A stretch of 64,000 nt of DNA, taken from NCBI GenBank assembly GCA_950097015.1, contig CATNEN010000007.1, forward strand, positions 9,053,001 through 9,117,000, given 5' to 3'. The position numbers were made by a program, and so were the translations under genes. Positions 10,095 through 20,062 of this stretch are shown piece by piece (positions within the stretch are counted from its first letter, which is position 1; every line of letters starts with the position of its first letter). Source of the stretch: Macrostomum hystrix. Its lineage: Eukaryota > Platyhelminthes > Macrostomidae. Below the pieces are notes generated by a model. That model was not told the DNA's origin and ran no database searches. It saw only the letters and a program-made list of their open reading frames with translations.

Positions 10095-11424
10095 TCATTT
10101 GCCGCTGGCGCCTGTGTCGAAGCCCCAGCAGACCAGAGCCCCAACGTAAGTGAAGGACCACTCCGTGGCATCCCCGGTGTCTCCTACCCAGACCTCGTTG
10201 ACCGGCAGGTTGCTCTTGTCGTAGATCATGCCCTCGTCAAAGATGCCATCAACTCGTTCGTTGCGATCGCAGTTGCAGGTGGCTTGCACCACGGTGTCCA
10301 CTCCGTCTACGTTGGTGGTGAGAGTGCCGCAGGTGCCCGTGGCGTGGCAGGCGCAAACACTCTGGTAGCGCAGGCTGTAGGGCTGGCCCCAGCCAAGCAT
10401 CTGCTGCCAGCGGTAGTTTACCCACCAGGTGGCCTAGAAGAGGCGACCAAAGTTTTGCGTCATCCATCCTTCGGGGTGTTTTTTGCTGAGTGAAGTGAGA
10501 CACACTCCCGAGAGGATCATCACGGCCCTCATCCTTACCTGCAGGTAGACGTTATTCTGATAGTGAATGCCGGCATCTCGGCAGGTGTAGCGCACAAACT
10601 GGGAGCAGTTCAGTGAGACCTGGGCCAGGCTGTTCAGCTGCTCAGCGGTGGTGCCGCCCTGGTAGTTAATGCGGATGTGGATGCTGCCGCCTGCCTCTGA
10701 GCCGTGGGCATAGACACCGGGCAGCGACATGTTCGTTGCTGAGGGGTGAGGAGGTGTTGGTGGCAGTTGGTTCGGTTTTTTGCTTTTTTTCTAACCCGTC
10801 CAATTAACAACAAAGTTTTTTCCAAACAGGAGAGGTAATGTCTACCAAGAAAATGTAGTGCATATAATGCCTAGATCCAGGCCTAGATTTCTGTTCAGTG
10901 AACTGCAGCGCTCACTATTCACAATGGAGTAGCCTAATCCATCAGAGCTGGACAGCCGGCAGAAGACGCTGAAAGGCTGCACTGGGCCGGTCGGCCCGTC
11001 CGGGTCGATGACCGTGGTCATGTCGTAGTCGAAGCCTGAGTCCTTCAGGTCCTGGCAGCTGCGCACTGGAATTGTCAAGTATAGCTTTGTGTAGCACGGA
11101 AATTAGCTGCAATAGTGCATCCGTGTAGAGCAAGAAGCCTATAATTCTAGAGTTCCGATTGGTTCGAGTATGTGGCAGTGAATCGGTCTGGTATTTCGGC
11201 AGTATAAATATTCTAAGGGCTGAGAGCGTCAACACCAGAAGCCAAACCTGCTGTGCACTCGACCCCGGCGTTGCACTCGCCCGACTCGCTGCCTCTGCCG
11301 AGGCAGGCGATGGTCAGGTCGCCGTAGGCGGTCATGTTGCACTGCCGCGTGCGGATGCGCACCCCGCCGGCGCAGGTCTGCGAGCAGTAGCCCCACGCCT
11401 GCCAGGACAGCCATTCGCCAGGTA
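10095..11424 (-). CDS. TSP1 + Caspr/neurexin-IV-type fibrinogen-like domain protein (3' part)
   Basis: Four exons in minus order: 11424-11248, 11065-10916, 10738-10539 and 10433-10095 (TGA). Phases close at every junction (1,1,0). The first encodes a thrombospondin type-1 repeat: EWLSWQAWGYCSQTCAGG, RxRxC and an Asn-Met-Thr glycosylation site. The rest is continuous with the fibrinogen-like region of contactin-associated proteins: CQDLKDSG and IDPDGP, then EQLNSLAQVSLNCSQF, TWWV, a CAC...C...CNCD cysteine cluster, D-x-G, the KSNLPVNEVWVGDTGD strand and a final cysteine. It then stops, with no laminin-G or membrane segment. It is likely extracellular and adhesive or matrix-associated. The first listed exon needs an upstream exon ending in phase 1, so signal peptide and further domains lie unrecognised beyond 11424. 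Confidence 0.85.
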
Positions 11425-13064
11425 CTGCGAGGCAGGGATTTCAAGGAGCTGAATGATTTTATGCTTTAAAAAATATGAATTCACGTATTTTGAGTAGATC
11501 TCAAACATTTCGGAAATAAAAATAGCAAACGTTTTAAACCCTAGAGAAAGCGCTGCACCCAAAAACCACTAAGAAATTTACTCGATGCATGCACAAGTAA
11601 TGTAAACATGCAAACAATTGAACACTTTGATAAGTTGATAAAAAAGTCATGTCAGATGAGCAATAGAATAACACAATTGTGGAGGCCATTATCAGCTTAT
11701 CCGATTTCTTCAAATGTTTCTTGAAGACGATCGCAGGGTGCCTTTTCTTTTTGTTTCGTCGAGTTGGAATGGCAAAGCAGTGTGACAAGTTAACTTGGAC
11801 ATGCGATCGTCTATTTATCTTGACTTGACGTATGGTCAGTTAATTCAGATCATTTTACTACCTCAGCGGATCCAAAACGGAACACAATGCGTCGATCCAT
11901 GCATATTTTATGAAAGGGATTGCTCAATTAAGCAAGAGCTATTGCGATTGAGCCAGAACTCAATCGGTTGCCTCTTTGCGTATGCAGTTCAAAGTACCCG
12001 TGGTCTGCTGGTCTTAAAATGCCTCTTTGAAAGTCTATTTCGCGGAGTTAAAATGAATAATTCAGATGCTTGGCGAATTAATTATACTTGAAAACAATCG
12101 CAATTTTCAAATTGTTTTTCTTAAATACCATGGCAATATCTTAATGCACAACAAAAATCTGCAGTATTTAGCACATTATTCAGTAAATTCTGTTGATTAC
12201 TCACACAATTTTGGTCTTATCCGAATCCAAAATGAAATACTTATTAGCATTGGAGGATAATCGGAACCTTCGTGTTCCATCGTGTCAAAGTTACGATTGC
12301 CTGAAACTCGGACTTCCAATTGTAATTTGAAAGCATCGTTACATACTTGCAATTACCGGCCATTTTCGGAAGGCCATAAAGTGAAATGTTAAGCAATGTG
12401 CGTCACATCACAAATTGAAGCGCGATATTTCTGTGTTTCGCATGGTTTTGTTTGGGTGTTGGGTCATCGGTGTGACCTATTTGCTCGCGACTTTAAAGAT
12501 TTGTCTTGCGCTTGAACAGTTGTTTCATTTTTAACGATTTTTTAGTAATGACTTTTAATCTGGCTGTATAGTAGGAATTTGGCTAAAAAAATATATGACT
12601 CAACGGTTTTTGACATGTAATCCAATTACTATTTGTTCTCGCCTAGCTTCATCGGTCGTCCAATTGCCTTCGTTGTTAATAAAAATTTGCATGAGTATAT
12701 AAGTTATTTAAAACCCATCTAGAGTGTCCAATGGAATATCGTATTTTGCTTTTATAATTTTAATTCTTTTTTCTAAATCAATCCAGAAAAAATGCGGTTC
12801 CCTATCAATAATCACCAATAACGATATTTTTAACGTATTAAAAATTGAAATAAAATGCATAAATTTGAAAAATTTCGTAAACATGATATCAATAAAAATA
12901 ATGGATAGAGTCTATTAAAGTTTTTTTCGAATTCTTTTTTGCTTATTGTGGCCATTGTTTTTTGTTGTACTTATTAGATTCGCATTCGACGTTTGTATTC
13001 TACATTTCATTGTAACTAAATTATCTATTCTGGCTTCTGGAGACCAGGTGCAAGGCCGCCAGTC

Positions 13065-13237
13065 CAGTGGCGTAGCGAGGGGGTATCGGTGTATCAGCCG
13101 ATACCCCTAAAATTTGATGTCTCAAAATTTTTCGCATTCAGTTTCTTCGAAAGAAATGAATTAATTGTTTTTTATTCTGGATACGCTGGATAGAACCAAA
13201 ACCGATATCCCCAAAAAAAATCCAGGCTACACCCCTG
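13065..13237. mobile_element. Short hAT-like MITE with CAGTGGCGTAGC-type ends
   Basis: The left end reads CAGTGGCGTAGCGAGG and the right end, reversed, CAGGGGTGTAGCCTGG: 12 of 16 positions match as terminal inverted repeats. The interior contains a hairpin, GTATCGG...CCGATAC. The 173-bp size and ends fit non-autonomous hAT elements. Target duplication is unclear because similar GCCAGTCCAG text occurs on both flanks. Confidence 0.6.
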
Positions 13238-13944
13238 CGGCCTGCGCCAGTCCAGCGGCAGCCATATAAGTTTTGCCAGCAGCAAAAAAATACCTTTTGA
13301 ATGCTAAATGCTAAATGCAGTTTTGCCTCATTTAGCTAGGCCATTAGCAATAGATTTTTTATACGTGGGTCAGATTTATGCTTATCGTTTATTAGCCCTT
13401 ATTTGAATATTTCAATATTTTAATAAGTGTTTTATATGCATATATGTAGACTGTCGTTTATAAGTTTATTAGCTGTCATATTTTGCTAAAAATAATTATG
13501 TTGCTCTAATCTCTAGCAATATAATCATAATGACCATTGGCTCTTAACTATGTTAGCTTATTTGCATGCATGGCCTGGCCTAGAACTTTACCTTGGCTTT
13601 TGCCTAGATAGGCCCCCCCCCTACCATCATTACATCAATGTTGTTAAGTGTGATTTTGTGAAATGTCCTATGCCCTATCCTATAGATCTAACAGGTTAAC
13701 AAAATTTAGTTGATGGTTATGGTCAACAAGTACATGATTCACTAGATCAGCATCAGTATAGGCTAGCTATCTATCAATGATAATAGGTCTATGTTCAATG
13801 TCCTAAGAAAATGTTGACATAGGGTGACCTCATGTGTTAAGTTGATATTGTATTGATATAGGGTGACCATTATTAACAATATCCTATCAAGTCTGCCACT
13901 TAAGCACTTATAGCATCTTTTGTTTTCATAGTTTGTAGAAAGAG

Positions 13945-14245
13945 GTTGTAGCCTATTAGTTGGGCTGTCAGACTCACAACTTGAAGGTTGGGGGTTCAAT
14001 TCCCGACTCCACTGGAACAATTAGTATCCTTTAGCAAAACATTTAACTCTGCATTGCTTCAGTTCACCTAGCTGTTAAATGGGTACCAGCATCAGCTGGG
14101 ATAATTGAAGGTGGGTGTGGCGTCCCCCCAGTCCATGGACTTAACAGCCGTACGCAGCCTTCAGATGTGTCGCACATTAGCTGCGGCTGTGCTGTCAGCT
14201 GCACATCTGACTCAATTGGGGCAGGTGTAAGATTTCAATTATTTT
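13945..14245 (+). mobile_element. tRNA-derived SINE, near full length
   Basis: A polymerase III A-box-like TAGCCTATTAGTTGGGC (13949-13965) and a B box GGTTCAATTCC (13993-14003) lie at tRNA-like spacing. A core follows with CACCTAGCTGTTAAATGG (about 14066) and GTACC, then CCCAGTCCATGGACTTAA, and a tail from AGATGTGTCGCAC to GCAGGTGTAA. Related fragments at 3005-3160 and 14515-14592 define the family. The core resembles the widely shared Deu/Nin-type SINE domains. Confidence 0.75.
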
Positions 14246-14514
14246 TTATAATTTTCATGCTTTATAATTAAATTATATTTGCTGTGCATGAAATCAACTT
14301 TTACTGAATATTTGACCACTAGCTACATTGAGTGGTTAACCAAGTAGCTACTATTGGCAAATGTCAAGAAAAAAACTTGTACGAGTTGATAGTGGCCTGT
14401 TCACCCACATTTTATATGACTTTTTATATATGACTATTTATATAGCCATTGCCCAGCCTAGGTGATGCCAAAGACACATGCATACAAATGCTGCACCTTA
14501 GGCATGTTGCCAAA

Positions 14515-14592
14515 ACTGCTAGATGTGCCGCGCAATAGCTGCAGCTGTACTGTTGGCTGCCCATGTGGCCTGATCGAAGCAGGTGTAATCGA
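14515..14592 (+). repeat. Second copy of the SINE 3' tail
   Basis: AGATGTGCCGCGCAATAGCT through CTGATCGAAGCAGGTGTAA aligns with the tail at about 14165-14235 (AGATGTGTCGCACATTAGCT to CAATTGGGGCAGGTGTAA). The head and core are missing. Confidence 0.65.
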
Positions 14593-14726
14593 TTATTTTT
14601 TTATGTTAATTATTGCTGTAAAGATTTCTAAATATCTGTTCTTTAAAATATGAAATTATTGAAACATTCTGCTTCGGAGCAGAAAAAAAGTGAAGCATCC
14701 CAAATCCCACACAGCTTGCAGTTGCC

Positions 14727-14984
14727 ATGGGCGAGAGGTTCAATGTGCACACCCAGCTGGAGCACCTGCAGGCCAAGTATGTTGGCACCGGCCATGCGGA
14801 CACCAACAAATGGGAATGGCTCACCAACCAGCACAGGGACACCTGCGCCTCCATCCAGGGCCACCCGGACCTGCTGAACATGATCGCCATAGCCGAGAAT
14901 GAGAGCCGTGCCCGAGTTCGCTTCAACTTGATGGAGAAGATGCTGCAGCCCTGCGGCCCGCCGCCAGAGAAGACTGAAGTCTGA
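14727..14984 (+). CDS. SF3B5: Splicing factor 3B subunit 5 (SF3b10)
   Basis: An intronless 85-codon frame, ATG to TGA, compared with 86 residues in human. Family signatures run through it: QLEHLQAKYVGTGHADTNKW, NQHRDTC, then IAENESRARVRFNLMEKMLQ and PCGPP near the C-terminus. SF3B5 is the small subunit that sits between SF3B1 and SF3B3 in the SF3b complex of U2 snRNP, acting in the nucleus in branch-site recognition. The start is fixed by similarity from residue 2 onward. The gene lies on its own, with an AATAAA 171 nt after the stop. Confidence 0.97.
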   Translation: MGERFNVHTQLEHLQAKYVGTGHADTNKWEWLTNQHRDTCASIQGHPDLLNMIAIAENESRARVRFNLMEKMLQPCGPPPEKTEV

Positions 14985-15154
14985 CCTTTGCCTGTACTTT
15001 TATTGCCAATGCGACTTGGCAAACTATCTATTGTCTGTACATTCTATTGCTTATCAGTTAAAACTACATTCTCAATTTATAAATACAACTCCATGCTATG
15101 CTAAATGCAATGCCGTATTGTTGAAACATTATCTTCATAGCCCTTTTCCTTGCA

Positions 15155-15160
15155 AATAAA
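15155..15160 (+). terminator. Polyadenylation signal for SF3B5
   Basis: AATAAA lies about 170 nt downstream of the SF3B5 stop and just before the 30-bp tandem array. Confidence 0.55.
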
Positions 15161-15175
15161 AATATTAAATAACAG

Positions 15176-15690
15176 CCGATTGCCTCAGGTGTGGGTCCTG
15201 AACATCCCATTGTTTCAGGTGTGGGTCCTGAACATCCCATTGCCTCAGGTGTGGGTACTGAGCATCTAATTGTCTCAGGTGTGGGTCCTGAAAATCCCAT
15301 TGTCTCAGTGTGGGTCCTGAGCATCTAATTGTCTCAGGTGTGGGTCCTGAGCATCTAATTGTCTCAGGTGTGGGTCCTGAAAATCCCATTGTCTCAGTGT
15401 GGGTCCTGAACATCTAATTGCCTCAGGTGTGGGTCCTGAACATCCCATTGCCTCAGGTGTGGGTCCTGAGCATCTAATTGTCTCAGGTGTGGGTCCTGAA
15501 CATCACATTGTATGAGGTGTGGGTCCTGAAAATCCCATTGTCTCAGTGTGGGTCCTGAACATCTAATTGCCTCAGGTGTGGGTCCTGAACATCCCATTGC
15601 CTCAGGTGTGGGTCCTGAGCATCTAATTGTCTCAGGTGTGGGTCCTGAGCATCTAATTGTCTCAGGTGTGGGTCCTGAACACCCTCCCAC
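15176..15690. repeat. 30-bp minisatellite, about 17 units
   Basis: The unit is ATTGYCTCAGGTGTGGGTCC plus TGARMATCYM. Some units lack one G (29 bp). A block (shortened unit preceded by an AAAATCCC unit) recurs at least three times, showing higher-order amplification. It lies between SF3B5 and the arrestin gene; the predicted peptides are array translations. Confidence 0.95.
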
Positions 15691-15864
15691 TCCTCAGGTG
15701 AAGGCCCTTATACACACCCCATTTCCTCAATAGAAGGCCCCGATACACCTCATTTACCACAGGTGAGTCCCATCTCAGAGTTTTTATGTTGTTTTTGTTC
15801 ATAATTTCAGTTCTAGCTGATTTCGGGCCTGGCGCAATTCTCTCCTGAGAGTAAAAACGAAGCC

Positions 15865-17586
15865 ATGAACGAAGCCGCCCTGTGTCTGAACCAGAGCAGC
15901 TACCATGCCGGCGAGATCGTCTACGGCGCCGCGTACATCTGCATCTGCCGGCCTTCGCAGATTCGCACTCTGCAGATTCGCATCCAGGGCACCGAGACCG
16001 GTCAGTGTTCGAAGGCTGTACTGCACTCCCAGATCCCCACTCGGATATCATCTCCCAGATCCCCAATCAGGTATCATCTCTCAGATCCCCAATCAGGTGT
16101 CATCTCCCAGATCCCCAATCAGGTGTCATCTCCCAGATTCCCAATCAGGTATCATCTCCCAGATCTCCAATCAGGTATCGTCTCCCAGATCCCCAATCAG
16201 GTATCGTCTCCCAGATCCCCAATTAAGTATCGTCTCCCAGATCCCCAATCAGGTATAATCTCCCAGATCCCCAATCAGGTATAATCTCCCAGATCCCCAA
16301 TCAGGTATCATCTCCCAGATCCCCAATCAGGTATCATCTCCCAGATCCCCAATCAGGTATCTGCAAAGACCTGTTGTTGGTGCAGCCATTGCGCATCCCC
16401 GCACCTTCGCAGTGACGTGGAGCCGGCGCAAAGGCCAGAGCAGCTCGGCATGCCTGATCGACCAGTCCTACGACCTGCTGAGCCTACCCCAGCCCATTCC
16501 GTTCGGCAGCTACCTGATTCCGTTCAAACTTCCCCTGCCAAACCTGCTGCCCGCCAGTTTCTACTTCGCCGAGTTCGACGAGCTCTGCTGCGAGGCCAGC
16601 GACCTGCCCGAGGCCTGCCGCGTGGCCTACAGCATCAGCTTGGCTTCGCCGCAGAGCCAGCGCTTCGGTGCCCGCCTGGACCTCCTAGTTGAGGAGGAGG
16701 CGCCGGGCTCCGAGGAGCCGCTGTCCGTCAAGGACTCGCTCAACCTGTCCGTCATTCCCGCCATGCGGAAGACCCTCCGCCTGTGGCTCAGCCTGGACCG
16801 GCAGGCGGTTCGATTCGGCGAGTTTCTCACCGTCACGCTGCGGCTGGAGAACAAGACCGGGCGCACCATCGAGAATGTGGCCATCAAGCTGCTGCGCCGC
16901 ATCTCCGTTGCCTGTGTGGACACCGGCGATCAGCAGTTGCAGCAGCCGCATGATCCGGCTAAGTGTCCTCACTGCGTCAGCGTCTGCTCAACTTGGTGGG
17001 CCATGCTCATGCCCGGCAGCGATCCGGAGGTCAGCTGGGACTTTGGAGCCGAGTTTGCACTTTTAAGGAACTTATAAGATTGCGAGTGACTCTTAATTCT
17101 AGAGTGTGTAATAGTTACTCCCGCTGTTTACCCCAGGTAGTTACTCCCCCGTCGTTTGGGTTTACGGGTGGCCAACACCACCTCATGACCAGGTGATCAA
17201 TTGCCCGCCCGCAGGTGATGGAGTGCGGCTTCGACGACCTCAAGATTCCGATCCCGTCGCCGACGCCGTGCGACTTTGCGCAGACTGTGAACTCGCATCG
17301 CCTGACCTGCCAGCACTTCCTGCAGCTGCTGGTGTCTCTGGACGGCGGCCGGCGCCTGCAGACCGAGGTCCGCCTGCCGCTGGTCCGCGCCCAGGCCGCG
17401 GCGCAGTCCGCCACCTGGCATCAGGCGGAGCAGCCGCTGCCGCACTGGCTGGCTAGCTGCTCAGCCCTGCTCAGCCGGTCCGCCAGCCTGCCGCTGCGCC
17501 TGGACGAGGCCCTCGGCACCAACTTTGCCGCCATGCCGGTGCTTCGCTCTCTGCCGGCCAGCGCTCTGGTCACCGACTTTGCCTGA
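15865..17586 (+). CDS. Arrestin-domain-containing (alpha-arrestin-like) protein
   Basis: Three exons: 15865-16000, 16413-17029 and 17215-17586 (TGA), with phases 1 and 0, giving 374 residues. The N-terminal arrestin fold opens with SSYHAGEIVYGAAY, matching the usual Y-x-x-GE-x-V-x-G strand. It includes PFKLPLPNLLPASFYF, the LP-x-x-LP-x-SF pattern typical of ARRDC proteins. The second arrestin domain runs from LNLSVIPAMRKTLRLWLSLD through exon 3 (DLKIPIPSPTPCDF). No PPxY motif is seen in the tail, unlike most vertebrate ARRDC proteins, so an ubiquitin-ligase adaptor role is not supported directly. The ATG is the first in frame and sits close to the expected first strand. Intron 1 is mostly a 26-bp minisatellite. 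Confidence 0.87.
16022..16365. repeat. 26-bp minisatellite inside intron 1 of the arrestin gene
   Basis: The unit AGATCCCCAATCAGGTATCA plus TCTCCC repeats about 13 times. Every unit holds a donor-like CAG/GTATCA and an acceptor-like CTCCCAG/A. It starts about 20 bp after the exon 1 donor and ends about 50 bp before the exon 2 acceptor. Confidence 0.95.
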
Positions 17587-20062
17587 GCCACTCCACACTG
17601 ACGCTCCTTGAATGTCGGGTAGAAACTTCTGACAATGTTCCCAACACTCAGTCTGAGTCAGTGGGGATTGTGCAGTTACAGACAATGTTCCCAACACTCA
17701 GTCTGAGTCAGTGGGGATTGTGCAGTTACTGACAATGTTCCCAACACTCAGTCTGAGTCAGTGGGGATTGTGCAGTTACTGACAATGTTCCCAACACTCA
17801 GTCTGAGTCAGTGGGGATTGTGCAGTTACTGACAATGTTCCCAACACTCAGTCTGAGTCAGTGGGGATTGTGCAGTTACTGACAATGTTCCCAACACTCA
17901 GTCTGAGTCAGTGGGGATTGTGCAGTTACAGACAATGTTCCCAACACTCAGTCTGAGTCAGTGGGGATTGTGCAGTTACAGACAATGTTCTAAGTACTAT
18001 GAGCATAATGAACTTTAACTGTATGGAAGAGATTGTGATTATGTGCACATTTGTTTTAATTTTCTTTAGCCATGTTATAGCTGTCGCAAATTTGTACACA
18101 TTTTGCACTCTTATTTTAGTTGCTGATCGCGGCACGCATTCAGATCTCTCATTTCAACGTACTTGTCAATATTTTCAACTTTTTGGTCCGCGTTCAATTT
18201 AGTCTCGTCCTTGACCCAGACAACTCGCCAATGCATACTACTGTCGCTTCTTACAGTTAGTAGTCAGTGTTGTGTTATAATTAATTTTATATGTGCCTCT
18301 GTGTCTTTCACGCGCAATAATTTTGTTGTCGAAAGTGTGTTTTCTCTTGTTCCGTTGCGTTCCTGTGTCTGTAATATTGACAGTCACTGATCTTCTACCG
18401 TAAGCTAATCTAGTGTTTACTCTCAGCCTGTATTAGTAGCATTAGCAGCCAGGTGTAAAATATTATATATAACTGATGTGTTGATACTTGGGATTATATT
18501 ATATTCCTTCTTGCTTTTTAGCACCTTCAATGAAACGCTAAATTAGCTTGCGAACTAGCAAGCATTTTGTTTTTCGTTGTTTTCATGGATAATCCAGACG
18601 TACAAATTTTCCCTGAAATCTGGTTTCCGGGTTTTCTACTTGAATCCTCTGTGACTTTTCAACATTTGCTGTCCATATCCACAACGAGATTTCCTATTTC
18701 AGTACCGTAGAGATTTCCCCAGTCTGAAATTTCTCTACAGTTGGGCCTCACACGTATTGTATCTTGCTCTGATTGATTTACTAACAGGGAAGTGTCGTAG
18801 GAACTTCCCGACAGAGATTGTGCAACGCAGATTGTGCTGCCTTCCACAGTTCCGCTTAATAAAGTTTTATTACGGCTTCACACTGGTGAAATCACTGATG
18901 AGTAAGTACAGGATGAATTTCTAGCATCTCGGTGAGATAAACTGACATAAATGAGTCCTTAATCTGAGTCCCGCATCTGGAAATGCAGGACTTGAAGCCT
19001 GCCAAATTTACGACTCGTGAATTGTTTCGAAAGGGTTCTGCGTGTACCACACGGCGAGCGACGGCGTGTCCTTCGCGCTGTCTCCGCACGGCTGTAAAGT
19101 GTCGCGCATGGTTCGCGGCGCACTATTGTTGCCATGCGCATGTAGCTTGGCCATGCGGAGACGGCGGCCCAGGGATTAATTTTCATCCGGTTAGAGGCTC
19201 ACTTGAGCGGCCGTTCCTACCGCTGCGGCGCATCCCAAGACGCTTGTACTTCCCGCCTAGTTCCGCTGAGTAACCCGCCGCAGATTGTAAAAAAGATAAG
19301 GAGTGACTCCACGCAGTGCCCATGGTGATCCGGGCGGACCGGTTGTTACGGAGCAGGCGGTGGGGGAACAGAGTGGGAGAAGTCAGCCAGCCCATTGTGG
19401 GGAACTCCTGACCCCAAGCTGGCTGGGATCTTTGAGAACTGAATAGTCGGATGGCACTAGTGGAGGAGGCGGGGCTTGACTCTGTGACTGTCTCCCACAG
19501 GCTTTAGCAAGAAGGGCACATTGGCGAGAGAAGGTGCAGAAAGCTTCAGTGCATTGGCTTTCGCACGCAAAGCATGAACACAATGGGGGCTGAGTTGGGT
19601 GAGGAAAGCAGCTGCACAAGTAGCCCTGAGAATAGTAGTGTGCCAGGCGCTGCCTCCCTACCAATGCATCTGGCAAGCAAGCGGGACCGGCACTGTCCGC
19701 TGGTGACCCCCCCACCGGTCTAACTTCACTGCCAGCCACCCCAGCCTCCGCGCGTTGCCATAGCTGCGGCGTGCGTTCTCAGCCTGCGCTGGTTGCGCAA
19801 ATTCTTAGTATTTCCTTTCCCTCCTCTCTTTCTCTGCTTCGCAACTTCAAGCAGGCTTTGGTGTTTGTGTGTACCTGTCCCGAAAAACTCGCGCACGACT
19901 GTACGAAAAAAGAAGGCGAATACACAAGTTGACAAATCCGGCCGTTGTTTTCTTGCACTGGCGGATAGTTTCTCAGGAGAAGGCAGCTGCAAAAGATACT
20001 AAATACTCCTATTGAGTTGCTTAGCAAGCCGGGCAGGTCATGCTGTAGCCTTGCAAAGATCA
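17587..20062. other. Intergenic, with a 50-bp array; no gene seen
   Basis: After the 50-bp array no protein-family match was found. An AATAAA near 18858 could end a long 3' UTR of the arrestin gene. The last 300 bp, CT-rich, are probably leader sequence of the DCDC2-like gene. Confidence 0.45.
17631..17990. repeat. 50-bp minisatellite, about 7 units
   Basis: Units start GACAATGTTCCCAACACTCA and end GATTGTGCAGTTACW; copies are almost identical. Each has the palindromic centre ACTCAGTCTGAGT. It begins 45 bp after the arrestin stop codon and is likely part of its 3' UTR. Confidence 0.95.

Larger units (their letters stand above)
11425..14726. other. AT-rich intergenic region with SINEs and a MITE
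   Basis: No coding exon could be supported; missing 5' exons of the TSP1/Caspr-like gene may lie here. The section around 12500-13000 is strongly AT-rich. Mobile fragments inside are listed separately (13065-13237, 13945-14245, 14515-14592). Confidence 0.5.

Noticed and set aside
15176-16365. Possible CRISPR arrays (regular direct repeats)
   Set aside because: Repeats are head-to-tail with no unique spacers, and the genome is eukaryotic; these are minisatellites.
18660-18860. Small hairpins (GTAGAGATTTC with GAAATTTCTCTAC; GGGAAGT with ACTTCCC) as an RNA gene
   Set aside because: Short, imperfect and without promoter or family features; they could be chance.
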